From Membranipora membranacea (taxonomy: Eukaryota; Bryozoa; Gymnolaemata; Cheilostomatida; Membraniporidae), in NCBI GenBank assembly GCA_914767715.1, contig OU612067.1, forward strand, positions 4,900,001-4,964,000: DNA of 64,000 nt. The letters run 5' to 3'. Position numbers and translations under genes: made by a program. Within the stretch, counting starts at the first letter, position 1. Every line of letters starts with the position of its first letter. Positions 49,001 to 64,000 of the stretch are shown here, piece by piece. The notes beneath the pieces were generated by a model. The model did not search any database, was not told the origin of the DNA, and saw only the letters and a program-made list of their open reading frames with translations.

Positions 49001-52000
49001 CCAATTTGCTTGTATTTAGAGCGGCTGCTGTCTCACATGTAGATAAGGATGATCACGAATGTGAGCAAACTGAATCCAACTTGATTTAATACCTACCAAT
49101 GTTACAAAATCATTTAAAGACAGGGTTAAACCGCTAAGATTTCCAGGTAATAAGAGGATGAGTGTGACTGCATACTTCAGCAGTCTGACTCTATCATGTA
49201 CTGCCTGATCTGGAAAGCTTCCTCCGTTACTCACAGCAGCCCCTGATAGAAAACTCCCAGTCTCTGGGGCAAACCTGAAAATATAGCCAACTAAACTCTA
49301 TACTTTGAGTATACTATGTTAAACTATACTATGAGTACTATTGTATTGTAGTAACCTTTGAGGCTATGACGCAGGCATCAAAGGAACGTGGACAAGCGTG
49401 CCATTGAGATCAAACGTGAATTCAAAATCAAAATTTAGTAGCGGTTGTTTGATCAAAAACGTGATTTAGGGTGTACAACCTGTCTGAATATCAACATATC
49501 ATATTCATTTTGGAAGTTATCCCCTTATTTCTTTCATGCAATACTAAAAAACGGTAAAATTGTACTCTGATATTACAATACAAAGCAAAGAAATACAAAC
49601 TTTCTTAGTTTTATGGCCTCTCGAAATATTCTAATGCCATCTGTGAGAACGCTACTATCTGCATTAACTTGCCGAGTCATCGACGGGCAGACAACTGAAA
49701 AATAAATAAGCTAATATTTTAGCGTTTCGCTAAGTTATATTACTGATTCTCAGCTTAAAGTTAGGCTTCTCCTAATATAACTAGTTATCCATTTTACAAG
49801 GTTGGAGTTCTGATTATCTGAAAAAAACTTACATTATATATCAAAGTTGGTCTTATTTGAATTTCAGTTATGATTATAACTATAAATATATATATATATA
49901 AATCTCGTAAATCCAGATAATATATCAGCTCCCATAAAATTATTCATGCCACTGAAAGTTAACTCCTTGATGAGTTGAGTTGTACAGGAATTAAATATTG
50001 AAAACAGTGATATAAAACCATGGAAAATGCCGAGACTTTTCACCAATTATCGCGAATACCATCGCACAGAGAGAAAGTGTTGGTGTCATAATCTGCCACG
50101 GCAGGGGGCTAGATAGCTTAACACATAGCAGTGCTATACCAAAACAAAATATCTGTGCAATCTGTCGGAACAAGTAAAAATAAGCATAGAAGTTTCTCAC
50201 TCCCTGTCTATCCTCAATTGGAATCTACAATAAAAGGAACACCATTGTGAATTAAATGCGGTTTATGAAATATCGAATTCAATTTTTTTTTTGTGACTCT
50301 AACAGCAAAAAGCTGCAGCAACTTGCTGTGAAAAGACATAAGTAACCTTGAGGATTGAAATAATACTTACAAACCAGCTTTGGTTAAAATCCAAAAGGCA
50401 AACTCATAGAATAAATCCATCTGCTAGTTTTGGTTATTTTGAAATCAAGCCACAATTAAACATTTAGACTACTGTCACTTCCAATTTATTTTAAAGCAAG
50501 TTAGAATTTGTGGATTTCCAGGCAGGAAATTTCTCCAAATTAAAACTCTTCAACTCTTCTAATGTGGTGTGAATTTCCAGAAGGCTGCTGGCTGCAGCCA
50601 CAAATAATAATTATAATTTAAAGTATGAATAACAGTAATTATTTATAAATATAATCAAAAGTCTTTATATGTTTATGGCTGCAACTTACCTGGCCATTGT
50701 GTTGGTTCTGCTTGGTGGGTGGGGAGAAGAAGAGCCATTGCCAGGTCATATAGTGCTCTCAGGAAAGTATCCTCCACACCATTTCTACCCATCCACCAAT
50801 CAGAACCAACACATTCGCTAATGCTTACCTGGTCCTCCCAACCCCCCCCCTCCCTTATGTGGTGTGACTTATTTTGAAACCAAGCCGGAAATCAACAAAG
50901 AGACTACTGCTGCTTCCATGGGGATGGTGAGATGGCGCAATCGGTTAGCGCGCTTGCTATTCACTGCCAGGCGATTAGTGCCACAGGTGTTGTGGGTTCA
51001 AGCCCCACTGGGGGAGCTTTCATTGTTGATTGTTCCAGCCCCCAGCACCCTCGGGTGTATACCTCTCCTAAATTAGGTTTTTCAGGCAGGAAATTGTGTA
51101 TCTCGAAACCCCTCCTCTAATGTGTTCCTAAAAGCTGCAGCCACATTATATAATTATAATTCAAAGTATGAATAACAATAAATAGTTATAAATGTAATTA
51201 AAAGTCTTTATATGTTTATTGCTGAAGCTTACCTGGTCCCCACCCAATGTGGCGAGACTTATAACCCCAGAACTGATAAGGCAGACTATGATGACTGTCA
51301 TGATAAAGAAGAAGTCTGTGAATCCAGATGACAGCTGGTATTTCTTATTTATAGCGGGGCTGAGCGGAGCGTAGGCATCATTTGAGGAAACATTCCCAAT
51401 CACATACTCAGATGTCTCGGAAGCGTAGATAGCTGCGCAGACGATATACCTGTGATAGAGTTTAATTTGTGATTCAAGATGGGCATGATAAAGGGTAATG
51501 AGTAATGAGGGAGACAAGTTTAGCAACTGAGAAACCAGGGCTGTATCCGTGGGTTTTAAAGTGGTAGGGCCAGGCGGGTTGGGTTCGGCTAGGGGGGAAT
51601 TGGGAGCCTCCCCGAGAAAATTATCAAAAATCAGAGGCAGTTTTAGGGCCTTGAAGCCCCTTTTGAGACAAAAATTGAAAAAGAATTGGCCCCATGGCTT
51701 TAGTGTAACAGAAAGGGAAACCATCATATCCCTACTGTGATTGATACTTTCAATCGAAAAACAAAATTGGTGAACATATTATGGAAAGAGGATGCACAGT
51801 AAAATATATCAAATTTTAAAATGGTGGTTGAAAAGAACACAAGAGAGTTGTAGGTACCAGATCTTGAATAGTTTTAATGATAGTAATAATCGTTTTTTGT
51901 GAGCAACTTTTCAAAATTCAGATTCTATTGACCACTCCAGTGAAGCCTTTTATGATGAGATGCCATAAACTTGCCAACATTGAACTTTGACATGCTCGAT

Positions 52001-53621
52001 CCCTCTCTGCAACCAATTTAGAAAATGCAATGTTCAAGTTTGGCCCCAAGGTATGTTTCGAGGCTGGCCATGGTGTAGAAGGATAGCTCACATTATCCAG
52101 TTGTAGATGAATTTATGAACTATAAACCTTTTAACAATCAGAAATTTGCCATTATAAAACCACTATTGTGCTATTTCTTTTTTTTAAACTTTTATTGGCA
52201 GTCTATTGGTATATAGTCCCTATGTATAGCACAAAGGCCAATATAAGCACCTGTTTTTGAAAAGCATAAATATAGTCAGTGTGTATTCATAACACTTGCG
52301 GCAATTTTAGGGGCTTTTTCAAAATTGACCATCTGAAAATGTGGTAGGGCCATAGCCCCCTGGCCCTACCTTTGGATACACCCCTGTGATAGACCATGTC
52401 GATAATAAAAGGAATTGAGAGATAATGAATTTGGCCAGCACAACTGATACAAATTTATCCCCCTCTCAAACAGAAGCTCTGAGCTCTGAGCTACTATTCA
52501 CGATAGCCTGTCTTGCCAAGCTCTATTGGTAGGGGGGGGGGGGAGGAGACAAATCCATCAAAGCTTGGCAAAAAAGGTTACATAATTCATTATGTAAATT
52601 TATTGAACTCATGTGGCTACTCACTCACAGCAAAATAATGTATAGACCAAAAATCTTGAGCCACATTTGTAGTTGACAAATCTAATCACTTTGATTAAGA
52701 TACTGCACTTACCACACTGTAGAAATCATCATACAAATAACAAGAGCTCTCTTTCGCCTAATGAACGCATCCAGGATTAGTCCATGCAGCCATCCTCCAT
52801 TAAACACAACTAGAACTATAACCGGCGCAACATAGTCATATTTACCTCTAAAACATTTAATCAGTGTCTGCATACGATGATTGAAATTTATATAGGATAT
52901 ACTGAGACATTCCCTCTAAAACGAAACTCTGCATTAGTATCAGCCAAACCGCAGGATTGAACGCAAGCATCAGAATCGTTCAAGCTTCAAGCAACAGAAA
53001 TGAGCCCTATTCTAGAAAAAAGACAAATCCTGGCTTTCATCTGGATCCCCTGAGTTGATGCACAGTTTAGCATTAAACTATGAAAACCCAGCTCTTAAAT
53101 CCAAATTAATGAAAATTATAGGCAGGTCTGTGTCGTGACCTTGAAGAGGTCACAACGGGTTGACCTACACTGATATATCTTATATCCTTTGGTTGATATA
53201 TCGATCAGCTGTAGCAATACAATCCGAATAGCTATTTCCAACCGTATTGATCACTTAACATTAAAACAAGATAGTAGCAGTTGTTAGCAACTGCAATAGT
53301 TACAGCATATTCGGTGAACATGTGTGGAAAGAATACACATACTTACCTGGTATCAATGATGCGTGGGAACCAGAAGACTAGTGCGATTCCGACGGACCAG
53401 AAACAAAGGTGACAGAGCAGTATCAACAACAGGGATATTCTTCGCTTCCCCACTGATCTGTATTCAGTTTGGGGGTGACAAAACTCTGTTTGACAACTGC
53501 AGAAGGGTTGACTGTTCACCACTCTGGTAATGGCTTGCCGAAAACTTCCTCGAGAGTCTCCAAAGCTGCGCTGTGAATTCCTACGGTTAGTAAGTAACGA
53601 CCTCCTCTCAGAGTCGGCCAT
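46035..53621 (-). CDS. POT/PTR (SLC15-like) transporter, unit A, complete
   Basis: Ten exons on the minus strand, first to last: 53347-53621, 52713-52847, 51233-51449, 50044-50224, 49601-49694, 49097-49274, 48513-48587, 47275-47458, 46896-46970, 46035-46276. All phases fit; 551 codons plus TGA. Exon 1: basic, Ser/Arg-rich cytosolic N-terminus (MADSERRSLLTNRR), then helix 1. Exon 2: FNGGWLHGLILDAFIRRKRA, the PTR signature region. Exons 3-4 join as LATLGGDQ/IPIEDRQGVRNFYAYFY, the FGADQ...FFN(W/F)FY motif of the family. Exon 7 is a short polar, probably extracellular segment. Exons 8-10: IPYTSCAVGVILI, RPTLFSRFIGSYI, and YELAFISAPRSLQGTSVGMY, as in the EF(A)-APRSM-G helix. The family takes up di- and tripeptides or histidine with protons at plasma or lysosomal membranes. 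The ExxER motif expected in helix 1 is not present, so coupling may differ. A non-coding upstream exon is possible (acceptor-like CTGCTTCAG just before the leader). Confidence 0.88.
48120..48310 (+). repeat. Dispersed repeat, copy 2
   Basis: Counterpart of 34000-34190 (ACTTTAGTTTTTTGTTTTTG, AACCCATATCAAGTGCCTCA, AGAAGAAATGGCTGAAT). It lies in the intron between POT exons 7 and 8 of unit A; I do not find it at the matching place in unit B. Confidence 0.6.
50340..51232. repeat. Decayed tandem copies of the POT exon 3 margin, unit A
   Basis: 50518-50700 and 51079-51243 match in order: CAGGCAGGAAAT, CTGCAGCCACA, ATAATTATAATT, AAAGTATGAATAACA, AAAGTCTTTATATGTTTAT, then CTTACCTGG. In the second copy CTTACCTGG is the real donor edge of exon 3; in the first it has no open exon behind it. 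A third CTTACCTGGTCC edge is at 50826. Between them 50692-50850 folds back (TGTGTTGGTTCTG against CAGAACCAACACA). The same structure is in unit B (62.6-63.36 kb), so it predates the large duplication. Confidence 0.7.
50919..51068 (+). repeat. tRNA-derived SINE, family c, unit A only
   Basis: The head has GAGATGGCGCAATCGGTTAG and GTGGGTTCAAGCCCCACTGG, and the body GGGGGAGCTTTCATTG, TTGTTCCAGCCCCCAGCACC, CTCGGGTGTATAC. At the matching point of unit B (63180-63195) only GTTTGATCTATAT is present. Confidence 0.85.
51536..52386. mobile_element. hAT-like non-autonomous DNA element, unit A
   Basis: The ends are inverted: CAGGGCTGTATCCGTGG at 51536 and, reversed from 52386, CAGGGGTGTATCCAAAG, both going on to GGTAGGGCCAGG. 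Flanking octamers TGAGAAAC and TGATAGAC (6 of 8 equal) could be a worn target duplication. CAG...CTG ends with an 8-bp duplication suggest hAT. No transposase. It lies in the intron between POT exons 2 and 3; the left part is also in unit B. Confidence 0.65.
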
Positions 53622-54635
53622 GTTCTTAGAGTGATGATATACGAGATATAACCTGAAGCAGATAGTTGGATATACAATGTTAGCTGATGACTAAATAGTA
53701 CCGTACCTCAATGTACAATGTTCTAATCTAATCTAATCTAATTTGTGAATAGTAGTTACTTCCAGGTTCATGTTCAATCTGTAACGTAACGATAGTAGAG
53801 TGATAAGATATATAGCACAGTTAGAGAACTTGACTTTTGGATCCAGCATAGCCCAGCCCTGTGATGTAGATAAACACATGGAAGGGGCTAGACTAGTTCC
53901 CAAGCCCTGCACAGCAACCCTGATTCACTGTCAACTTCTTGGTTAGGAGTCATAAGAACCTGCTTGATCAATCAGACAGCAAAAAATCAAACCTTGAAGA
54001 CCTCAAACAGTGCAATAATGTGTATAAAAACATTGTAGTTGGCAGCCGGGTGGGTTTGATGATAATTCCAGAACGTGTTTTTTTTTTCGGTTTCTGTTTG
54101 TGTTTATTTGTAATAAAAGGTTCTTCTAAAAGAAAATGATGACAGCGGAGCGATCAGGTAGTCAGAGACTAGAATGGCGACCGCACGATTAACAGTATGA
54201 CCAAGAACTATGTGGCCGAAGACAGCCCAGTGAACCCCGCCCGCCGCGCCTGCTGACTATGCACCACACCCCCACAGAGCCCTGGTCAGCCGACCACGCA
54301 GACCAAGGGGCTCAAAACCCCTTTCACTAGGAATGTACCTGTTGAGCAGGTCTACACCTGCCGTCAACAGGGACCTTGCCCCCCTGCAGTTTTTGGCTCT
54401 TTGAGGGACAGCTCCAAGTTTACTTCTTGTGAAACTAACATTTGGTGAGCTCACACAGATCTCACAATTTGCAATTGTTTTTGAATATAATATTAAAAAG
54501 CGATATTTAAATAGCATTTGCACCGGCATAATTTTAAGGTACATGGCCTCGTGGATGAATTTTTAAAATGACATGGAGTGCTGATTTTTTGTAAAAGTAA
54601 AATTCGGTTTATCTCGCATTCAGCTGCATGGCCTC
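53622..54635. other. Sequence between units A and B
   Basis: Upstream of the POT start codon: (TCTAA)4 at 53722-53741. On the minus strand 54544-54257 is open for 95 codons but matches nothing I know. No other feature. Confidence 0.4.
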
Positions 54636-55535
54636 TTTTGTGACATGAGAGGCTGTTGATTAAGTCAAAGAAATTATTAGTGAACCGCCCTTCACAGCAC
54701 TGCCTTCTTTTGCAGACATGATATGTTTGAACTGTACTATGTTATCGCCAGAGAGACGGAGTTAATATTTCCAGCAGACTTGTTTTCAGCCTCAATGTTT
54801 TGCAGCTAAGAGCAATAGCTTACAGGATGAAGCATGTGATCTCATATCCATACACAGAGAATAGGTAGTTAGTTAGATCAGAGAAGATGACCCATAGCTA
54901 TTTCGTTCCTTTTGTCAAAGTACAAGATCACTAGGGACATGCCGATTTGGAAAAGGCAACAACTCAAGAGCAATTTTCTCAATTATAACGGAAGATTTCT
55001 TCTTGCCTGTCAGTGATTTTGAGCAGGTGAAATTTTCAAAGCCAGCAATAAACAACAGGTTAAAGCTTTTACATTTAATTAAAAGTAGTGGTGACAATCT
55101 GTTTTTAGATGTTAGACTTAGGGTTTTGATCATGTATTAGAACTTTTCATTCTATATGTATTAAGTTTTTGGTTCATGAGCATCATATTATAGCAAATTA
55201 GTATTTAACAACAAGAGGTTTCCAATGATTCTTGATTGAAAGAAAGATCGGATTTTTCTTTAGTAGCAAACAATTGCATCTTTCATGGATATGCTGTTTA
55301 TGGAGAGTATTTTTATCCGAACCGAGTCACAAACTAGAAACATTCAAATACTTACTTGATCAGTTCCATATACCACAATTGAGCTAACTCTGTTGATGAA
55401 ATTATCGAACCTGGCAACTAATAACAGGTTTAAGTTATTAGTTTTAATTGAAAATAGTGGTGACAACTGTATTTTAGATTTTACACTCGGAGCTTCATAT
55501 ATGTGTTTAGAATTTGTCATTCTGTTCATTATGTT
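54636..55535. repeat. Dispersed 0.9-kb repeat, copy D
   Basis: Counterpart of 35466-36416, shortened by about 45 bases near 54800. Its right end runs directly into unit B (ATTATG, then TTAAAGGTGCCTGG), whereas copy C continues TTTTCGGTTTATAG. The joint at about 55533 is therefore a breakpoint. Confidence 0.75.
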
Positions 55536-55683
55536 AAAGGTGCCTGGTAAATTTCTCATGTTTAAGTTATTGCCGCTTTGTACACCACTAAAAAAAAAAC
55601 CAGTACCTAAAGGCAGACACAGACTCAATGACTACCAGCCTGTTACCCGACATGTCTCAATGCAAATTTGTTCTTGTTTGTAG

Positions 55684-57089
55684 GCATGTTCAGCGCTCTT
55701 ATCTATTTACCTGCTAGTACTTTCTCCGTCAATCACTTTGCAAAGTACAGACAGATAGTGTTGATTCTCTCATCCAATGGACCCTCAGTGTCATATCTCA
55801 TCATGCCACTATTGACAGCGGAGTTGATCAAGCACTTATCCTGGAGGGAAGCTAACATGGATTTAGCTTGTATCTGCTGCTTACAGGTATTTACACATTT
55901 TAAAAGTTCAAAGTGAATTTTTTCTTGCCTAGAAACCCCATATTAAAACCTCATCAGGTAATTTGTAAATAGAAAAAGACAGTAGATGTGCACCTGTGTT
56001 CACAAACAGATGCAAAAAGTATTTTTGCTGTTTTTATATGCCATTATAGAGCACTGTGTTTGCTACACTGATGAAAAAAACAGCAGAGATTAAGATAGCA
56101 AAGGAAGTACCTTCAAATAAAAAACAGTTGAAAGAACAAAATTTGGATGAGACTGCTAATATCTACATGATTGGTGCCTGTGAAAATCTGTCCACCAGGC
56201 TACTGTGTTGTTTGATAGGTATGTACATAAAACTTTTAATTTATGAGAGTCATCTTAGTCTACAAGAAGAGCTAACTGTGGGTATGCATTATTGGTTTGT
56301 GGTTTGAGTCTTCTTGTTAAGTGGGTATGGGAGTTACCTTCCCTGATAGGGTCACTCTTATCATCATCAACAAACTCATGCCGAAAAGAGCTTAGCAGAT
56401 TTTCCCTATTCAACACTCACAGCTTTTTATCATGACTAACTGCCTAACTATAAGATGTATCAATCTGGTCTTTCACACTTTGAAGATCTATTGCAATTCT
56501 GCTGATGCAGTCTATAAGCTTGATAATAAAAATCCATTATACATTTTAGTGGCTCTAAAATTCATCCCTGCCTCATTTTCACACAGGTTTGCTGCATGTC
56601 GTATGCTTTATGGAATCTCACATGGCATACTAGCAAGTCTAGCGATGCCTGTCATATTAGAGTTATATGGGGAGTATCGTGTTGAATATCAGTCATTACC
56701 AGCGACTTTTATGACGTTATTCTGAGGAATGATTTCTACGGTCATTTTGTACATTAATTAGTATGACATAAACACAAACTCAAAGCTATTTATGACAGAG
56801 AATTAACTGCAAAAACATGTGTATTTAAACAACAAATCATAAATAGGAGTTCTATACTCATGTCAATTGAGAGGACGATTATTAACTTGTTGGTAATTTG
56901 AGTGTTTCAATTCTTTTAATTCCAGGAACAAGTGAAAGCTCAGTCTCAGCAGGATTTGTCTTGTCTGTCGCTGCCGCATTAGCATTGCTGCCGCATTCGC
57001 ATTGCTGCCGCATTCGCATTGCTGCCGCATTCGCATTGCTGCCGCATCTGATAATCAAATATAAATTACTAAATGGAAAGAAAAATTAA
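55684..57089 (+). pseudogene. SLC16-like transporter, unit B, decayed
   Basis: Exon a 55684-55886 and exon b 56050-56218 are open, with TCA where unit A has a stop, but exon b has lost 203 bases (after KKQLKEQN it jumps to DETANIYMIGACEN), removing the region of helices 7-8. Exon c from 56550 reads VALKFIPASFSHRFAACRML, ILASLAMPVILELYGEYRVE and then, after a deletion of about 115 bases relative to A, a stop at 56723. The last exon near 56927 gives GTSESSVSAGFVLSVAAALA and goes into the 17-bp minisatellite (56967-57050). A and B carry different lesions, so the parent was intact, or less damaged, when it was duplicated. Confidence 0.8.
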
Positions 57090-57475
57090 ATACAAATTGT
57101 TATAGTCAAGCTGTATCAACCGGAAACTTGGTTATGAAATAATTTGAACATAATTTTGCATCACTCAATGATTCATATTTAGGTTATGAGTCAACTTTAT
57201 TCAATGAAACTTAAGAGCATTATATTTGGAAATGCCTGCAAATAAAGAATCAGAGTTAATATTTTTAGCGACACATCAGATGATGCAACAAAATTTCAAA
57301 CAAAACTTTAGTTTGAATTGCAGTGTCATTAGGATAACATTATACTATAGTTGGGCATTTGTTGTCCTGTAAGTCCACTTTTTCCTTTGAAACATTCCAT
57401 TGTTGACCAATAAACTGTTTATCGAACTGAGCCCATATTGACACTTAACAACATAATTTCAATGTTGCAAACAAT

Positions 57476-57640
57476 GGTCTTATAAGACACCGGCCTTATA
57501 AGCGAAGCACCCCCCTCAATGGGATTCGAACTCACTGATTCGTGATCTCAAGGAAGACGCTTCTACCATTGAGCTATTCAGCTTTCCTTGTATGACGCGG
57601 TTTTGGTCCTACTCAAATATAAGAATGCTTCGAATGATAG
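57476..57640 (-). repeat. tRNA-derived SINE, family a, unit B
   Basis: Matches 45075-45240, keeping the tRNA head (ATTGAGCTATTCAGC on +). The part corresponding to 45228-45838 is missing. Confidence 0.75.
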
Positions 57641-57826
57641 CGCTTCATTTCTTTGTGATAAATAAATTTGCCTGAACCTGTGAGCAAACTAATATTCTAG
57701 AAAACTAATATTAAAACGTGTTTCGTCAAATTTCTAAGCTGTGGCGCAGTGCAACCACCATTAAAACCTCAATTGGACCAGCAGGCCAACCAGGCTTACA
57801 TGGCATCCATAGCACCATTGGGTTGA

Positions 57827-63579
<5,753 letters not shown>

Positions 63580-63665
63580 CTGTGATAGAGTTTAATTTGT
63601 GATTCAAGATGGGCATGACAAAGGGTAATGAGTAATGAGGAAGATAAGTTTTGCAACTGAGAAAC

Positions 63666-64000
63666 CAGGGCTGTATCCGTGGGTTTTATAGTGGTAGAGC
63701 CAGGCGGGTTGGGTTCGGCTAGGGGGGGAATTGGGCGCCTCCCCGAGAAAATTATCAAAAATCAGAGGCAGTTTTAGGGCCTTACAGCCCCTTTTGAGAC
63801 GAAAATTGAAAAGAAATTGGCCCCATGGCTTTAGTGTAACAGAAAGGGAAACCATCATATCCCTACTGTGATTGATACTTTCAATCGAAAAACAAAATTG
63901 GTGAACATATTATGGAAAGAGGATGAACAGTAAAATATGTCAAATTTTAAAATGGTGGTTGAAAAGAACACAAGAGAGTTGTAGGTACCAGATCTTGAAT
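63666..64000. mobile_element. hAT-like element, unit B, partial
   Basis: The left end CAGGGCTGTATCCGTGG and inner sequence are as in the unit A element at 51536; the right end is beyond the window. The shared position shows that it was there before the duplication. Confidence 0.65.

Larger units (their letters stand above)
42806..51950 (+). repeat. Segmental duplication, unit A
   Basis: From about 42806 (AAGGTGCCCGGTAAATTTC) the sequence is matched by unit B from about 55535 to the window end. Both contain a decayed + strand SLC16-like gene, a family a SINE and a - strand POT gene in the same order. Unit A has extra blocks: 45228-45838, parts of the SLC16-like exons, and the SINE at 50.9 kb. 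Unit B has a LINE piece with an AATC microsatellite and a family b SINE. The right end of A is beyond 51.95 kb and cannot be fixed, because B leaves the window. Confidence 0.9.

Noticed and set aside
54257-54544. 95-codon minus-strand frame
   Set aside because: No recognisable domain; not enough to call a gene.

Overview
The window looks like nuclear DNA of a metazoan, probably a marine invertebrate. It is AT-rich, its genes are split by short GT-AG introns, and it is dense in tRNA-derived SINEs, non-LTR (LINE) fragments, foldback elements and minisatellites. A Vav-type Rho-GEF plus SLC16-, SLC15- and mucin-like genes fit an early-branching animal such as a sponge. That placement is inference; nothing in the window fixes the taxon.

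Layout. (1) 1.8-11.8 kb, + strand: twelve exons of a DH-PH-C1 protein of the Vav family, with SINEs, a LINE 3' end and minisatellites in its introns. It ends without the SH3-SH2-SH3 tail of classical Vav. (2) 11-15 kb: three foldback structures, one about 1.5 kb long. (3) 15-25 kb: a small complete gene for a Thr-rich, probably GPI-anchored surface protein (21.6-22.6 kb) and a damaged paralogous last exon at 15.8 kb. Near each lie repeats whose first ~35 bases are clearly the 5' end of U2 snRNA. A degraded LINE (17.9-19.8 kb) and a 12-bp VNTR lie between. (4) 25.5-30.8 kb, + strand: a complete six-exon SLC16-like (monocarboxylate transporter family) gene of 557 codons with a TATA box; a broken copy of its last two exons sits at 36.6-37.3 kb. 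(5) 30.8-42.8 kb: mostly gene-poor, with LINE and dispersed-repeat fragments. (6) 42.8-64 kb: a large direct duplication. Unit A (about 42.8 to at least 51.9 kb) and unit B (about 55.5 kb to the window end) each carry a decayed + strand SLC16-like gene and, convergent to it, a - strand gene of the POT/PTR (SLC15) family. The POT gene in A is complete (ten exons, 551 codons, all phases consistent). In B the last eight exons are in the window, all open, and the gene runs off the right edge.

The transporters form a local cluster of membrane carriers enlarged by duplication, with the SLC16-like copies decaying and the POT copies preserved. Exon borders were read by eye from splice signals, phase continuity and protein motifs; no alignment or search was run.
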